DNA of 64,000 nt from Aplectana chamaeleonis (lineage: Eukaryota > Nematoda > Chromadorea > Rhabditida > Cosmocercidae), in NCBI GenBank assembly GCA_029168955.1, contig JAPDOI010000195.1, positions 806,001 to 870,000 of the forward strand, read 5' to 3'. Shown one piece after another: positions 21,401 through 30,669 of the stretch. The notes beneath the pieces were generated by a model that did not search any database, was not told the origin of the DNA, and worked only from the letters and a program-made list of their open reading frames with translations. Position numbers and translations under genes: made by a program. Each line of letters begins with the position of its first letter. Positions within the stretch are counted from its first letter, which is position 1.

Positions 21401-24400
21401 TCGAGAAAATCCAGAAGGCCTCCAACGCTTTACGTGCTGATATGTCCATTTTCATTGCTTTCAGGATGTCAGGTCATGAGAAACTGGAAGGGTGTTGGGC
21501 ACACGTATGAAAGAACACCTAGCCAGCAAAAGGCGCAGTGTCATAACGACACCTCTGGGAAAACATTGAGTTAACGACTATAACGGCGAAGGTTAAGTGC
21601 ACCATTCTAGCAATGGAGATGGACATATCAGCACGTAAAACGCTGGAGGCTTTCTTGATTTTCTCGATTAAAATGCATGAACAGCCGTTTCGTGAGTCCA
21701 TCCGTAACAAATGACCTTCTGCCTTCATACCCCGTCGCGACCTCTAACATGATCAGTGGGCTGCGTAATGAGTCAGATCCTTTAAAAAACGGCGCACTGC
21801 GCTATGTGACTCATTCGCTCTGCTGGTCTCTTGCGAAGCAGACCACGCTCCGCTCGTTTGATGGTTCGATGTGTGAGTTTATTAGGTTCAAGGGTGTTTT
21901 CGCGTTGCGATCTTAGCAGAGCGTCGAAAACGCTAGAGCGGTGGAGGCGTTTGGTGGTATAAACGCATTTGAAACCTTTCACCACATTTAGGCCTGTGAT
22001 GACGACGACCGTGTCGAAACGTAAAGCTGACGAATAAAACAGTACCACCTGAAAACCTCGAAGGCAAACAGAATTTCAAAAATAAGAATTATGATAGTTT
22101 CAACTGAGGTCGTGTATGGCAGCGCTACCGTTTTCCATTTAAGCAACTTGTTTTGCTTGGGTGCTGTTGGTTCGGCTCAACATTTCGCATGTTAGAAGTG
22201 CGACTATTCACAGCTGCAGACTTCATTTGCATTTTTACTAGTGCTACGGATTGCCCTTCAGGGCCCTTATCAGAAATGACCGAACCACCCTAGTCCACCC
22301 GATCGATATGCATTAGATAAGTGAGAAACGGATGTACAAAATATCACAAATTCCGTCATGCGGCCGTCCGGAACCCATCAAACAGTTCAATATTCTTCTT
22401 TACAAGCAGACCCGGCTTAAAAAGTACATCTTCTAACACACTTAAAAAAGCCTGTGGCCCCCTATATCCTTCCAGGTCGATATTTTTTGCTTTCAAAATT
22501 GGTTTCTCATCTGTGAGGCAGGTGATTTATCTAGTTGGACGATGGTCCTTAGAGTCATCCGGTCAAACGAAGTTAATGGCAGTGTTCGCGATTGAAAAAT
22601 CTCTAGTTTTTCCGCAGAAACGTGAGCTTTGGGATCTATCTATGAGAACAGTGAAGAGAGAATCGCGAAGATCTGTCGGGAAGTGGGTGAAAATCGCGTG
22701 GGCCAGTCAGCCCATTGGGCCACCCCGCCTACCAAACTTATCCTTTCTGAGGAAGCTTGATCACGCAAATAGCCGGGCAGCATAGGTAATGGCTTCGATA
22801 AGTACTCAGGCGAACTGGGGCGTCGACAACAGGTTGATCCGCCCGCCATGAGTCACCGCTGGCCAACGCGCCGATATTCGGCGGGGCCCTGGCCGCGAGT
22901 TATGATCTGATCGATGTCGAGCTGTTGCACAGCAACTACGGCCGCGAGTTATGATCTCGTCGATGTCGAGCTGTTGCACAGCTAGCGCTCTGGATACAGG
23001 GGAAGTATACGACGCTTTTTTTCAGGCATTCTGCGAGTGGTGATAGCGCAGGCGGTTCAGTTACCCAAGTTTGCTGCGCTTTGGCCCCGCCCAGCATCTG
23101 GAGGTCCTGAATATCCAGTGGTGACCCCAGTAGAGGCTGGGCGACCGACCGCGACGCGTGTCGGTGTGCCGACCGCGACGCTTGTCGGTGTGCCGACCGC
23201 GACGCGTGTCGGTGTAAAGTAATTCCCAAGGTAGATGAAACAGTCCTGTAGGATGTGAACAGCTGCTAAATAGGGAGCTAAACGCGACACATCGAGTTGT
23301 CAACAGGCGGACGTCGCTGGACAACGGGCAGGTCTCAGGCTGACAATACGCGCGATTTGACTGTGAACAGGGAGCGGTTCATGAGATGGCAACTTATCAA
23401 ACTGTTGTCGACGCCACGGTTTGCCTGAGTAGCAGTGGATAAGGTGGATCACGCTATTACATGGAAATACTTCATTCTTTCACCCCGGTCAATCATTACA
23501 TTCTCAAAAATATGACGTCACGCAAAAAGTCCTGTTTAAGCTTAAGAAAGTGCTTTCTCGTCACTTTCTGCAGTTTTTCCTGACGCTGCTGTCACACAAA
23601 GCTTGACCTATCATAATCTGTAAGAAGCTGAAAGTCCACGATTCATCGTGAACACTGCCTTTGAGCGCGCGAAATGAAGGCGAAAAGTGCCCTTAGATAG
23701 TTCTTTTTAGGTAGTCCATAGTTCTTCCCTGTCTCACCCCGGTCGGAACTGGATCAATAATACCACTAGCACCACTACAGCATCCTGTCGAACGCGGACT
23801 GGTCACTGGCGCATGGACGACGTAGGCGGAGCTACGGACGACCCAGGGGGGAATATATCGGACTATGGTCCAACTAGGGCGGGAGTCTGATCGGTGTCCG
23901 CGGGGAGTGGGCGTAGCGTGCGTTCTACAGTGAAGTTTACAACTATTCTCTAGGCTCTCTTTAGCAGTTTTTCTGACGTTGGTGTTGCAATTGTGCCCGC
24001 CCGGGCTTTTCGAGTTCCGGTGAAATTCAAAGACTATTTTCATCTTAACACTACCTTTGAAGACTATTTTCATCTTGGCACTACCTTTGAAGAAAGTGTT
24101 CACCATGTAAAAGTTGTTCATTCTCAGCAGGAACACAATATTTGGGTCCCTCTTAGAACAGTAAATGCGGAAGTACGACGAAAAACGGTCAGGAAGTGGG
24201 TGAAAATGTCGTGAACCAGCCAACCCATTAGATCACCCTGCCAACGTCATATAGCAGTTGTCCTACGATCGTTTCACCAGGGAAACAGTTGCCGAATTTT
24301 CATCGCGAAAGATTCTAACATCGAGGCATGTACATTTGCCCATGTTATTTTTAAAGAATGTTTGATACAAGAAACAAAACACAATTTCATTTCCTAAGAA

Positions 24401-27157
24401 TTTTGAAGCGCAAAACCATTTCCGACGTTAGGTTTGGCGCTTTCTCTGCAGTCTCAGAAACCTACCGAACGGGCACAACTTAATATTTTAGGGGTTTCCT
24501 TAAACAGTTTTTTTCCGGTATGTGAGAGTTCTGTGGGGACTTTTCCCCATTAACCTCTACTTCGTGGACTTACCTACTCGGAAACTGGATTAATGTTTGT
24601 TATTGTGAACACTGTCTTTAATGGAGGTTTCAACATTGTAATCTTCAACAGATCAACAGTTACGAGTTGCTGCTTTTATATTAAGAAAAATTGATAAGAA
24701 TTGTAGAAGGGACTCAGATTCTCTGACAGTTCTCAACCTAGTTCACCCCGTACCCGTCTTGTGAGCATCTTTCAACTTCACATCAAACAGGTGCTGATGG
24801 TAGCGCAAGGATGTTCGATCTCCGCCATCTGGAGCACTCAACTATTGTGTATGAGGATCCTCTGAAGCAACCGTTAATGAGGGTGGCCTGGAACAAACAA
24901 GAACACTACCACTTGGCTACTTTCGCACAAGATTCCACTGAAGTACGAAACGGCCCTTTTGATTAATGTCTGTAAATCATTGCTGAGTTGCTTGCCTTTT
25001 TCTTCAGGTCATCATCATTGACATTCGAATGCCCTGTAGTCCACTTGCTCGACTTAAGAATCATAATGGAGCTGTCAATGGGCTGGCCTGGGCTCCGCAT
25101 AGCGCGCATCATATTTGCACAGCAAGTTAGTCATATTTCTGTTTACTTTTCGCATTAGACGTGGTCAGTACATAATGTTAGGGATTTGGTCAGCTTCTGT
25201 GAGCATTGACCGTTTTCCTTGCAGGTGATGACGCGCAGGCTTTGATTTGGGATCTTCAGAATATGCCACGACCCGTGGAGGACCCTATCTTGGCTTACTC
25301 TGCTGGTGGAGAGGTATACATCTTATGCATGTTTGTTCAGAATAGGGTAGACTGAGGGAAAAACTTGTTTTTTGAAGAAACGAAAAGTAAGGTGAAGTGA
25401 CAAGTGAACATTACGAATTACATGTAAGCGATCTCACAAAACTGACAAGAAGGGTAAGGCGTGACTCGGTGAAGTGTCCTTGAGAAGGGCGGAAAAGTTA
25501 TTGCGGCTCTACTCCTCTCGGCGAAAGGCTCGAGCAGGCCTGGATAGTCTGTTACTAGACCTTGTTCCCCGAGTGGGGTGGCTCATTATTAATTCAAAGG
25601 TAAAACATACGACTTAGTAGTCGACCGCCCTTTTCAGAGTCGTCTTTGATAGTGACAGGCCGGTACTCTGCGCCCTCCTTCCTTGGGGCCCAGAGGTGTG
25701 GACCCTTGTCTTGAAATTCACCTAGGATGCTTTTTCCTGCTGAAAAGTTGATATTTTTGTAAATGATGACAAAGTGCATGTCTTCTATTGCTGACCCACC
25801 TTTTCTTTTTTCCATGTGAGACAAAGAATCTCCCAGAAGATGTTAGCATCCATCTTCTTCTTCTCAGCCATGAGAGAGCATCGCATCAGAGGCTCAGAAT
25901 GTTGGCAACTTCGTACGCCTTGTACCGTAAATCTTGAGCAGACAAGGTTGTAGGTCTGGCCGGGGATGAAAATAGATGTAATGAATCATGTCCAGCACGT
26001 TGACAATCTGTGCATTTATCGGGGACTGACTCCTATGTACATAGGCCTTGAGGTAGGTGGAATGATCGCATCGTAGACCTGCGAGGATGGCTCGAGTGCG
26101 CCTAGGCAGGTCAGCTTCACTATCGTCGACTCGAGGAGGCACAACGCCATGTATGGGATTGGGCTGAGCAGCAGACAAGTATTCTGTCATGAAACGCGTA
26201 TGCCATTTGCAGTCTTCCACGCGAGACCTCGAAGGTAGCCCAACATTGTTGGTCAACGGCAGACAGGGCAGCATAGAGCGGTTTGCGTATGTTGCGAGGT
26301 TGGGGGCAGGGTTGAGCAGCGCTGTGACCGGTCACAACGGGGGTCGTAACTTTTTGAAAATTTTGGTGAAAAAAATGAAAATTTTTTTTTGGGGGGGGGT
26401 CTTGGAGAAAAATAGGCGTCCACAAGTCAGCCGCGGCCGAACTTGATCCTAAAAAATAGTACCGCAACTTTCGCTTCTCTTCAAACTTTGAAACTAAATA
26501 AAGCTAGATTTCTTGGTCCCAGGGGGCCGTGAAATTTCGGTTTTTTTTTCGAAAAACGGGAAATGGGGGGGGGTCGTAGCAGCGTCAAAAATCGACACAA
26601 CGGCCTGCTCAAGGAATATGGGGGCGGTAAAATAGGAGGGAACAGTTGGGAGCAGTACTGCTTGACGGGGAGAAAGCCGGTGGAGGTGGTGGATAGGCGT
26701 CGAATTATGGCAGCCTGTAACGAGCCCGAGCTAGAGGATCCAAGATGTTCAACTAAAGCGTGGTGGATCTGTGGAGTCGACGCAGTGGAGACTCATCAAA
26801 CGGACATCAACCACTCCATGTGAAGGTTACTATCCATAGTAGGGGATATCAGATTCGTTCGCAAGAGGTCTTCTGTACCTATTGAAGGAACGCAGCCACT
26901 TCTCCTGCAGCTACTGTAATAGTCCGAAGTCCTGCAAGTTTGATTTTTTTTGGCAAACAACGCGAGGTCCCGGGTGGAAGTAAATTCATTGAGAAAAGAT
27001 TCACCGTTGTTGTTTAATACTAATGCATCATGCGGTCGATAGCCGCCTTTTTTATATCCTGCCTATTTTCCAGGTAAATCAAGTCCACTGGGGTCCGGCA
27101 CACAATAATTGGATATGCATTTGTTTCAACAAGTCGATGGAGATCCTTCGTGTCTAG
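9444..27157 (+). CDS. swan/dcaf7-like: WD40-repeat protein of the DCAF7/WDR68 (SWAN) family, copy 1
   Basis: Exons: 9444-9558, 9651-9741, 18323-18428, 18490-18591, 18645-18746, 20555-20668, 20727-20859, 24791-24942, 25008-25125, 25225-25313, 27074-27157. Every junction is GT-AG and phases match, giving 401 residues with a stop at 27155-27157. The N-terminal 60 or so residues are low-complexity (Gln, Pro, Ser, Thr). SEIYRYSGPKP then aligns with KEIYKYEAPW of human DCAF7, and the seven-blade propeller follows, with [66 protein letters not shown] and the C-terminal EILRV. The family is a scaffold for DYRK/HIPK kinases and CUL4-DDB1 ligases in animals. This copy is the more divergent paralog ([16 protein letters not shown] where copy 2 has [16 protein letters not shown]). 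One exon of copy 2 is split here by an extra intron at 18592-18644. The 8.6-kb second intron holds retrotransposon C. A U-rich AG at 9436-9437, six bases before the ATG, could be a trans-splice site. The exon model is strong, the exact start moderate. Confidence 0.93.
10439..11432. mobile_element. About 1-kb element with long GGGGA-rich inverted ends
   Basis: The GC-rich cluster at 10439-10570 and that at 11276-11432 are inverted copies: from the outside both read GCATACCTCTCCCC and then runs of GGGGA/TCCCC blocks. The 700 bp between are AT-rich without a recognisable gene. It lies in intron 2 of WD40 copy 1. Confidence 0.65.
11540..11850. mobile_element. About 310-bp MITE
   Basis: Left arm 11559-11603 and right arm 11789-11832 are inverted copies sharing ATTGCTCACCCG, TGCGTCACGG and GTGAGCGTCGC. 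No coding sequence. Intron 2 of WD40 copy 1. Confidence 0.65.
12672..12796. repeat. Long near-perfect hairpin
   Basis: GGATCCGGAAGAGACTTTGC on the left is matched by GCAAAGTCTCTTCAGGATCC on the right, and TGGCGCAAACTCGG pairs with CCGAGCTTGCGCCA inside. The inner hairpin recurs at 27771-27825. It is probably a small foldback element; a hairpin RNA is possible but not shown. Confidence 0.65.
12907..13208. repeat. GGGTTGAGCAG-ended MITE, copy 3
   Basis: Starts AGGATTGAGCAG, ends GTGCTCAACCCT, with GGGGGTCGTAAAATT-type units inside. The flanks GCTCCTTTCC and GCCCCTTTCC match at 9 of 10 positions and may be the target duplication. Confidence 0.7.
13590..16385 (-). CDS. Endonuclease-reverse transcriptase (ORF2) of element C, apparently intact
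   Basis: An uninterrupted 931-residue frame. Residues 1-230 are an APE-type endonuclease with the expected active-site motifs: FYSNVRS, CETWLKP (Glu), [10 protein letters not shown] (Asp, Asn) and NSDHSSISF (Asp, His). From about residue 430 the RT has [24 protein letters not shown], the palm [25 protein letters not shown] and the catalytic MYADDIKVY. The C-terminal domain has [10 protein letters not shown]. The product would nick DNA and copy its own RNA at the nick (target-primed reverse transcription). The start lies 29 bp after the ORF1 stop, so translation is probably by reinitiation. All key residues are present, so this copy may still be competent. It is read against the host gene. Confidence 0.93.
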   Translation of the reverse strand: MKCFYSNVRSMSKNSDYVSTVLNRKYDIYAFCETWLKPSHSIPSLLGSMAADYDIRRCDRPRKVGGGVMIIAHHRLSLSVVLSEAVENAYEILGVDICCEGNRFRFIIVYRSPNCVAAKTEQLSKVLSDLAACELDTVIVGDFNMPDQHFDNEYFATTSKMSSMEELVVCHEFMQLVEDPTRGMNVLDLVFSSSKTLINDLHILPPVGNSDHSSISFQVNCCQALATPVYRRVFSACDFSIICASLAQIHWRGLLDSMNSVDEKYEKFLEVLNETIERFVPWKLVSSVKSAHLPKYLQNMLSHRDCLFYEARRTNSWTEYNNFSQKFLKKLKKYNESIERKIIGSGSTRSFYNYLNTKLQDKNNHIGCLQNDGIVASSAVDKANMLADHFSRSFDDDKGSIPEAFFDICSPMEHFPCFYSDQIYNSLSKWPSSASVTPDFIPFFFIQKVAIAISGPLAYIFNQSLMSSQVPSRWKHSIVTPILKKQPASDPGNYRPVSITSIFCRIFEKILKECILSHLAINNVIPNSQHGFVPGRSVETNLNECLDDWSLALDNKAHCDIIYFDFAKAFDRVSHKKLMSKLHALQLHPVILQWIEEYLSGRTFQVKVGQSLSNIAHVRSGVPQGGVLSPILFNIFTAEIPDIIHNTGSICKMYADDIKVYRVLSQAGDECKVQDAINAMAEWAKKWQLPLSPNKTVCMKLGSRLAMSKQAYMIDGVAISEVKEVRDLGFLYNNGLDFTAHIRAKCEQALMRTSHIFRGLSLKSKPLLLRAYKTYVRPIVESSTTVFCPFKKKHIYAIEKVQNNFTRKLLVRIGGFLYHRIPKAAFRNKYLGLPTLESRRRVFDACMVHKLLYSAGAFRARNFFQIVFTRTRGSHSKVTLPRPKTTIRAKSFTFRAGSLFLKVTKNNAGSTMTFPQFRRSVSQLLQCYELP
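16415..17107 (-). CDS. ORF1 protein of element C (coiled coil and RRM-like), possibly truncated at the 5' end
   Basis: A 230-residue frame from the first ATG; the same frame stays open upstream to about 17222 without another ATG. The N-terminal part ([20 protein letters not shown]) has the heptad look of a coiled coil. [10 protein letters not shown] followed by SVYRLGMP and [10 protein letters not shown] resembles the RRM-like domain of LINE ORF1 proteins, followed by a basic stretch ([10 protein letters not shown]) and a Ser/Thr-rich tail. ORF1 proteins bind element RNA as multimers. The assignment is by layout and residue pattern, not by a close match. The missing start codon suggests 5' truncation or a non-AUG start. 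Confidence 0.7.
   Translation of the reverse strand: MLKINKSRTVPECVKKVIETITKELSFFRRENVSLKRQIDLLRDNISAETVNSAPPHTVVNSVISSPRTDIDCSFKDIERSRSIVVCGVPELKSTHSRERVSYDFCNVCNILDFLNIECNPVSVYRLGMPTPGRDRLLKVVLPASVFQRMAISRSSRLRFFASRGIFLRESLSDEELKRRKEARLRRTSSPRDATITQPPGSGPSSMRIDTSPTNAVSTSTVNQVSNQVN
17713..18155. mobile_element. 443-bp TTAA-flanked MITE with perfect terminal inverted repeats
   Basis: Starts TTAAAGGCAGTGTCCACGAT and ends with its exact complement. TTAA is present at both ends and could be a piggyBac-like target duplication, or the target could be TA. Relatives lie at 59824-60168 and, split, at 29286-30592, with single ends near 22573, 23664, 24621 and 40283. Confidence 0.8.
18896..19289. repeat. 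GGGTTGAGCAG-family element, copy 4
   Basis: Starts AGGGTTAAACAGGCCG and ends CCTGCTCAGCCCT, inverted versions of one terminus. It contains a short piece (about 18985-19090) related to the core of the foldback elements at 41181 and 54817 (ATACCCACCGTAA motif). Lies in an intron of WD40 copy 1. Confidence 0.65.
19784..20062. mobile_element. TACTGTG-ended MITE, copy 1
   Basis: A 279-bp element whose long arms share GGTCCGC, ATTGCGTCTCGACAC, CTTTGC and GGCCGC in inverted orientation. Ends TACTGTG and CACAGTA. A second copy is at 46743-46981. Confidence 0.75.
20970..22095. mobile_element. 1.1-kb palindromic element with arms of about 480 bp
   Basis: The sequence from 20970 to about 21475 is repeated inverted from about 21590 to 22095: GAGGTTTTC and GGTGGTACTGTT near the outer ends, CACCGCTCTAGCGTTTTCGA, and GAGCGTGGTCTGCTTCGCAAG. 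AGTT on both flanks may be a 4-bp target duplication. Both arms read outside-in give similar frames ([27 protein letters not shown] or SHIAQCA), with mostly conservative differences. The frames are not recognised. Lies in the intron 20860-24790 of WD40 copy 1. Confidence 0.8.
22891..22983. repeat. Tandem duplication, 49-bp period
   Basis: Two copies of a unit starting GGCCGCGAGTTATGATCT and ending GAGCTGTTGCACAGC, differing at a few positions. Confidence 0.85.
23143..23215. repeat. Minisatellite, three 24-bp units
   Basis: Three units of GACCGCGACGCGTGTCGGTG plus GCC or equivalent, GC-rich, with one base changed in the middle unit. The open frames with repeated Ser-Ala-His-Arg are a by-product. 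Confidence 0.85.
25853..26304 (-). pseudogene. 3' fragment of a family B retrotransposon
   Basis: Minus-strand C-terminal RT region in intron 25314-27073 of WD40 copy 1. It matches the corresponding part of the B element (30670-31300): [40 protein letters not shown] and a degenerate Cys-rich end, then the GAAGAAGAAG tail at 25853. 5' truncated near 26304. Confidence 0.8.
26308..26612. repeat. GGGTTGAGCAG-ended MITE, copy 5
   Basis: Starts AGGGTTGAGCAG, ends GGCCTGCTCAA, with GGTCGTAACTTTTT and GGGGGGTCGTAGCAGCG units. It directly abuts the B fragment on its left. Confidence 0.7.
26737..26825 (+). pseudogene. Inverted 5' end of a family B retrotransposon
   Basis: Starts GATCCAAGATGTTCAAC and matches the first 90 bases of the full B element (34012 downward), so it confirms the B 5' terminus. 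The ATG at position 9 is followed within three codons by a stop. With the opposite-strand 3' fragment at 25853-26304 it may be the remains of one twin-primed insertion. Confidence 0.75.
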
Positions 27158-27770
27158 TAAAGCATTGCGTACACCAGTTTGTTACGAGTACTTTTCCTGG
27201 GAAAAAATACATTTTAGGATGTCTGATCTCAAAGACGATTGTTTTGTTTTTCTGTTAACCGAGTCGCCCTTTTACTAATTATTTTATGGGATTATTGCTT
27301 GTCATCGTTTTCAGCGTGGGTCCCGGTAGTCGTTGTTATTTTAAAATTTTGATATATATATACATATATCCATTCTCACAGAATGTATCTCATTCCTAAC
27401 TATTGTCCCTGTTTCATTTTACTGCCTTGCGAGCATATAAATATATATAATGCGTCTGATATTGATTATCTGAATGGGTCGCATCCCCCTTTACTTATAT
27501 TGTTTGTGTCGCGTGTTTTGTTTAGATTGTTGCTTATCATGTGGATTTGAAGGTACTTTTGCTGGCGAATGTGTAGCGCAGGGCACTTCTAATCACTTCA
27601 AATGCAAAGTAGCAGTGGAGTTTTGCGCTTTGTTGCTCCAAAGGAATTTCAGGCAAGTCTATCTTCGTTTGTATCGTGTACCAAGGGTTTTGTGATTTGC
27701 TAGGTTTCTTCTATGTAACAAATATATGGTCGACATGGATTGTTTTGCCGTTCCATTTTTTGCTCAAGAT

Positions 27771-27825
27771 GCTGGCGCAAACTCGGTGCACGTAGCATAT
27801 GTTAAGTGCACCTGGCTTGCGTCAG
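27771..27825. repeat. Small hairpin related to the one at 12672-12796
   Basis: GCTGGCGCAAACTCGGTGCAC on the left pairs imperfectly with GTGCACCTGGCTTGCGTCAG on the right. It shares the inner stem of the 12.7-kb hairpin. Confidence 0.55.
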
Positions 27826-28509
27826 TTTATCGTGCGCCAAAAAAACGGAAACACGACCGAAGCAGCTAATAAGGAATGAGGCCCTAGAATGGCAAAAGAA
27901 CTTGTAGGCGGCCACCACTAAACGAAATATATTCTGTTAGGAATGGCTCATACCTGATTGAGGGATGAAAAGGCGTTTTGCACCCCCATCGTTCTGCGAG
28001 GTTTCTTCATGTCTGAGGCAGGGTTTCTTGCACAGACGTGAGGTGGATGTGTTTTCGAAAGTTAAGGAAAAAAACAATGGCGAAAAGCGGCTAGGAAGAT
28101 GGTGATAATCGCGCAAATCCGCCAACCAGCCGGATCAGCCCCGCCCACATCTTGGAAGAGTTGTCCATTCAAGGTAACAGGTGCCGAAGTGGTGAATACA
28201 TTGAGGGATTTTTACATCCAAACTGGGACATTCAGACCCTAATTCACAGAGTTTTTGTAGCATAAAGACAAAAGGAAACTGCTAAACGAAGTTTTAAGCC
28301 CAAGACCAAAAACTCTAGTCACCCTGCTAAATTTTTGAGATGAACCTGCCTGGCTTCTCGACACTACGAAAGTGAAGAAGCTACAAACAAACACTTTTTT
28401 GCCGGCACCGCTAATCATACAGGGTCAAGCGGGGCGTTGCGTAATTTTCCGAAATTGTAGCGACCTCCGGCCATCAAAATTTTCTCCAGGGGTGGTATTA
28501 AGAAGCGAG

Positions 28510-28720
28510 GAAGCGCGCCAGTTCAATCGCAAACGCGCTACCAGGACTATTCAGCGCTGTTCTATTTAGGCATTGGCTAAGCGCGCACCACAGTTGGCGC
28601 AAAAGTGCTTGAGATAGCGCAAACGAGCTATGGATAGTCACAATGGACTGCACTCGTTGGCTAGCCCAAGCGTGCTATGATGGCGCTGCTTCTATCGAGT
28701 GTTTGTCAACCGCGCTAGCG
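28510..28720. repeat. GCGC-rich interspersed motif cluster
   Basis: Repeated ATAGCGCAAACGAGC and TAGCCCAAGCGTGCTATG-like units of about 30-40 bp. Similar units (ATAGCGCGTTTGGGCTGG type) recur at 35205-35395 at the edge of the foldback element there. Confidence 0.45.
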
Positions 28721-29285
28721 TTCACTTTGATATACTAGCACTCCTTACGTCTTTTCAATTCAATGCACTACTTCGATTGCTTTAACAGCTTTTACTTGAT
28801 AGCTTGTATGAACGGAATGTTACTTTTCGCACTGTTTCTTACTGCAGGGTTTTCGAACATCTGTTTAACACGGCTAATTATTTGTAGTGACTCGTGCAAT
28901 TAATTAGTAGAAAATTTTGATATAATTGATAAAATTCGTATACTATATGTGTGCAGATTACAATGTGCATTTTATCTCGTAAAATAGCTTAAACGCACGC
29001 GTTTAAACAGGAAAGTGTTGTGTGAGTGCATATAAGCGGTGTGCTAGGAGTGGAGGAATTAAGAAAACGTCAAGACAAGCTTTTACTTCTACAAGATGCG
29101 AAAGAAGGATTGATGGGTTTTGACAGAATTTGTTGTGTGAGTGAAAATCGGTTGTGGGAGCATACAAACACTGGGAAGAATGGTCCGAGTTCTCCCAAGA
29201 AACTTGCTAGCATCTGCCTCCTCGCTGCAGGACCGGAGCCGAAGTCTCTGACCTCAGTAGATTTGCGGTAGAAAAAGGATATTGC

Positions 29286-30592
29286 TTAAAGGCAACGTGC
29301 ACGATGATCATCCTCGTTGACTTTCCACAGTGAAATGATAGGCGAGAAGGATCCTAGGGTCCCAGTGTCGAAAGAACGTTAGAAAACGAGCCAGGAGCGG
29401 CAAAATAGCGGCTGCAAACAAGCGTTTTGGTGCCCCAGACACGCCTGGTGCCCCAGATCCGCCCCCGGAATGAACAAATGAAGACTCAGATTAAAGGAAT
29501 GATCAAGTCAAAGAAGCTTCGGTTCAAAAACGCGTCTTTCGTGTCCTTTTTAAGCATGTCTTGCTATAGAGGGCACCAGACCTACCGTAAGCCGTGTAGA
29601 TATCGGAAGTGAATTTTATTTGTATTTGTTTATTACAGGTCATGCCTGCATAATCAAGTTACATAGGAAAACAAATGAAAAGCACCGAATATTAAAAAAA
29701 ACAGGAAACGGATACAGTAGCAATCTGAATTGAAACAGGCTCAATCATCCTCAGTCATCAAGTACTGATCCAAGATACGTTTGAACGCGGAAAGAGTTGT
29801 AGGGAGGTTGCCCCTTTTGAGTAACTTTTCAAACTCACTTCCTGCTCTATTAACAAAGAAGTGGTGCCTCAAACTTTTCCTGGCTCTGTTGCGGACAAGT
29901 TTGACGCTGCTGCCTCTTTGGTAGACGCCCTGAGCTGGGGGAAATCGTTTGGATTGAGTCCCACAAGGCCATACAAGATCTTATAAACCATCAGAAGATC
30001 AAACCTTTTCCTTCTGCAGGCCAGCGATTCAAGTTGTAGCTCCATAATTCCTAGCAAAGCTGCACGGCATTTCACTATAGCTGAGACCCCTGACCCGTAT
30101 CATCACCTTGCGTGTGAACCTGTTTTGGAGTTTTTCCAACGCACCCGTGGTCGAGACCTTGTGGGGGTTGAAAATTACAGTTCCATACTCAAGGTGTAGT
30201 CCAACATACGTTTTGTAAGCATTAAGAAGTACCCTTTCACTGTTGCTGGACAGGGCTCTGAACATGCTACACATAACTTTACTAGCTCTGGACACAGCCT
30301 TAGCACAATGAGCATCAAAGGTGAGATCGCTGCGTACCAGGAAACCCAAATCCATTATCTCATCGACAGCCTGGAGTTGCTGACCATCAATGGTATAAAC
30401 AGCACCTGAACTGTTGCTTCCAATGTGCAGGACTTTAGTTTTTTCTTTTGAAAGCAACATGCTCCAGTCTTTAGACCAACTTACAACCTTATCCAACGCG
30501 ATTTGCAAGTACTCCTTGTCACTTGCCGTATGGATCGGAGAGAAAATTTTGAAATCATCAGCAAAAGCAGAGATCGTGAACACTGCCTTTAA
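29286..30592. mobile_element. TTAA-flanked MITE split by a CR1-like insertion
   Basis: The left end TTAAAGGCAACGTGCACGAT is at 29286 and the right end ATCGTGAACACTGCCTTTAA finishes at 30592. Removing the CR1 fragment (about 29611-30569) leaves about 350 bp, close to the 345-bp copy in the SART1 intron. Confidence 0.7.
29611..30569 (-). pseudogene. 5'-truncated CR1-like retrotransposon (family D) RT fragment
   Basis: The minus-strand frame begins inside the RT at the active site (AFADDFKIF, the YADD box) and continues with LLSKEKTKVLHIG, ILDGQQL-type residues, MDLGFLV, AYKTYVGLHLEYG, LQNRFTRKVM and further 3' sequence ending in an A-rich tail near 29611. It is related to but distinct from element C. 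The 5' truncation point meets the right end of the MITE. Confidence 0.85.
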
Positions 30593-30669
30593 TTTCCGTT
30601 GAGATCTGGCTGTCTCGAACAGGCGAAAATGCTTAAATGCCGAGATTCTGCTGCGAATCTACCGTGATG

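Larger units (their letters stand above)
22573..23664. repeat. Complex repeat bounded by degenerate TTAA-MITE ends
   Basis: The left end TTAATGGCAGTGTTCGCGAT and right end ATCGTGAACACTGCCTTTGA match the TTAA-MITE termini. Between them are two tandem arrays (22891-22983 and 23143-23215). At 1.09 kb it is longer than the other family members, so it may be a composite. A block near 22670-22720 recurs at 24190-24230 and 28085-28130. Confidence 0.5.
27158..29285. other. Intergenic stretch between WD40 copy 1 and the MITE/CR1 block
   Basis: AT-rich with a (TA)-rich run near 27350-27370, a small hairpin at 27771-27825, a degenerate repeat at 27930-28135 and GCGC-rich repeats at 28510-28720. An 81-codon open frame at 29026-29271 (plus) has no recognisable motif and no clear splice context. 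No gene is called. Confidence 0.5.

Noticed and set aside
22936..23229. Basic repeat protein with Ser-Ala-His-Arg units
   Set aside because: The frame is made by the 24-bp minisatellite at 23143-23215 and has no gene context.
24602..24621. Complete TTAA-MITE ending at 24621
   Set aside because: Only a right end is convincing; no left partner could be placed.
29026..29271. 81-codon frame as a host exon
   Set aside because: No recognised motif, no matching neighbouring exon and no convincing splice sites.
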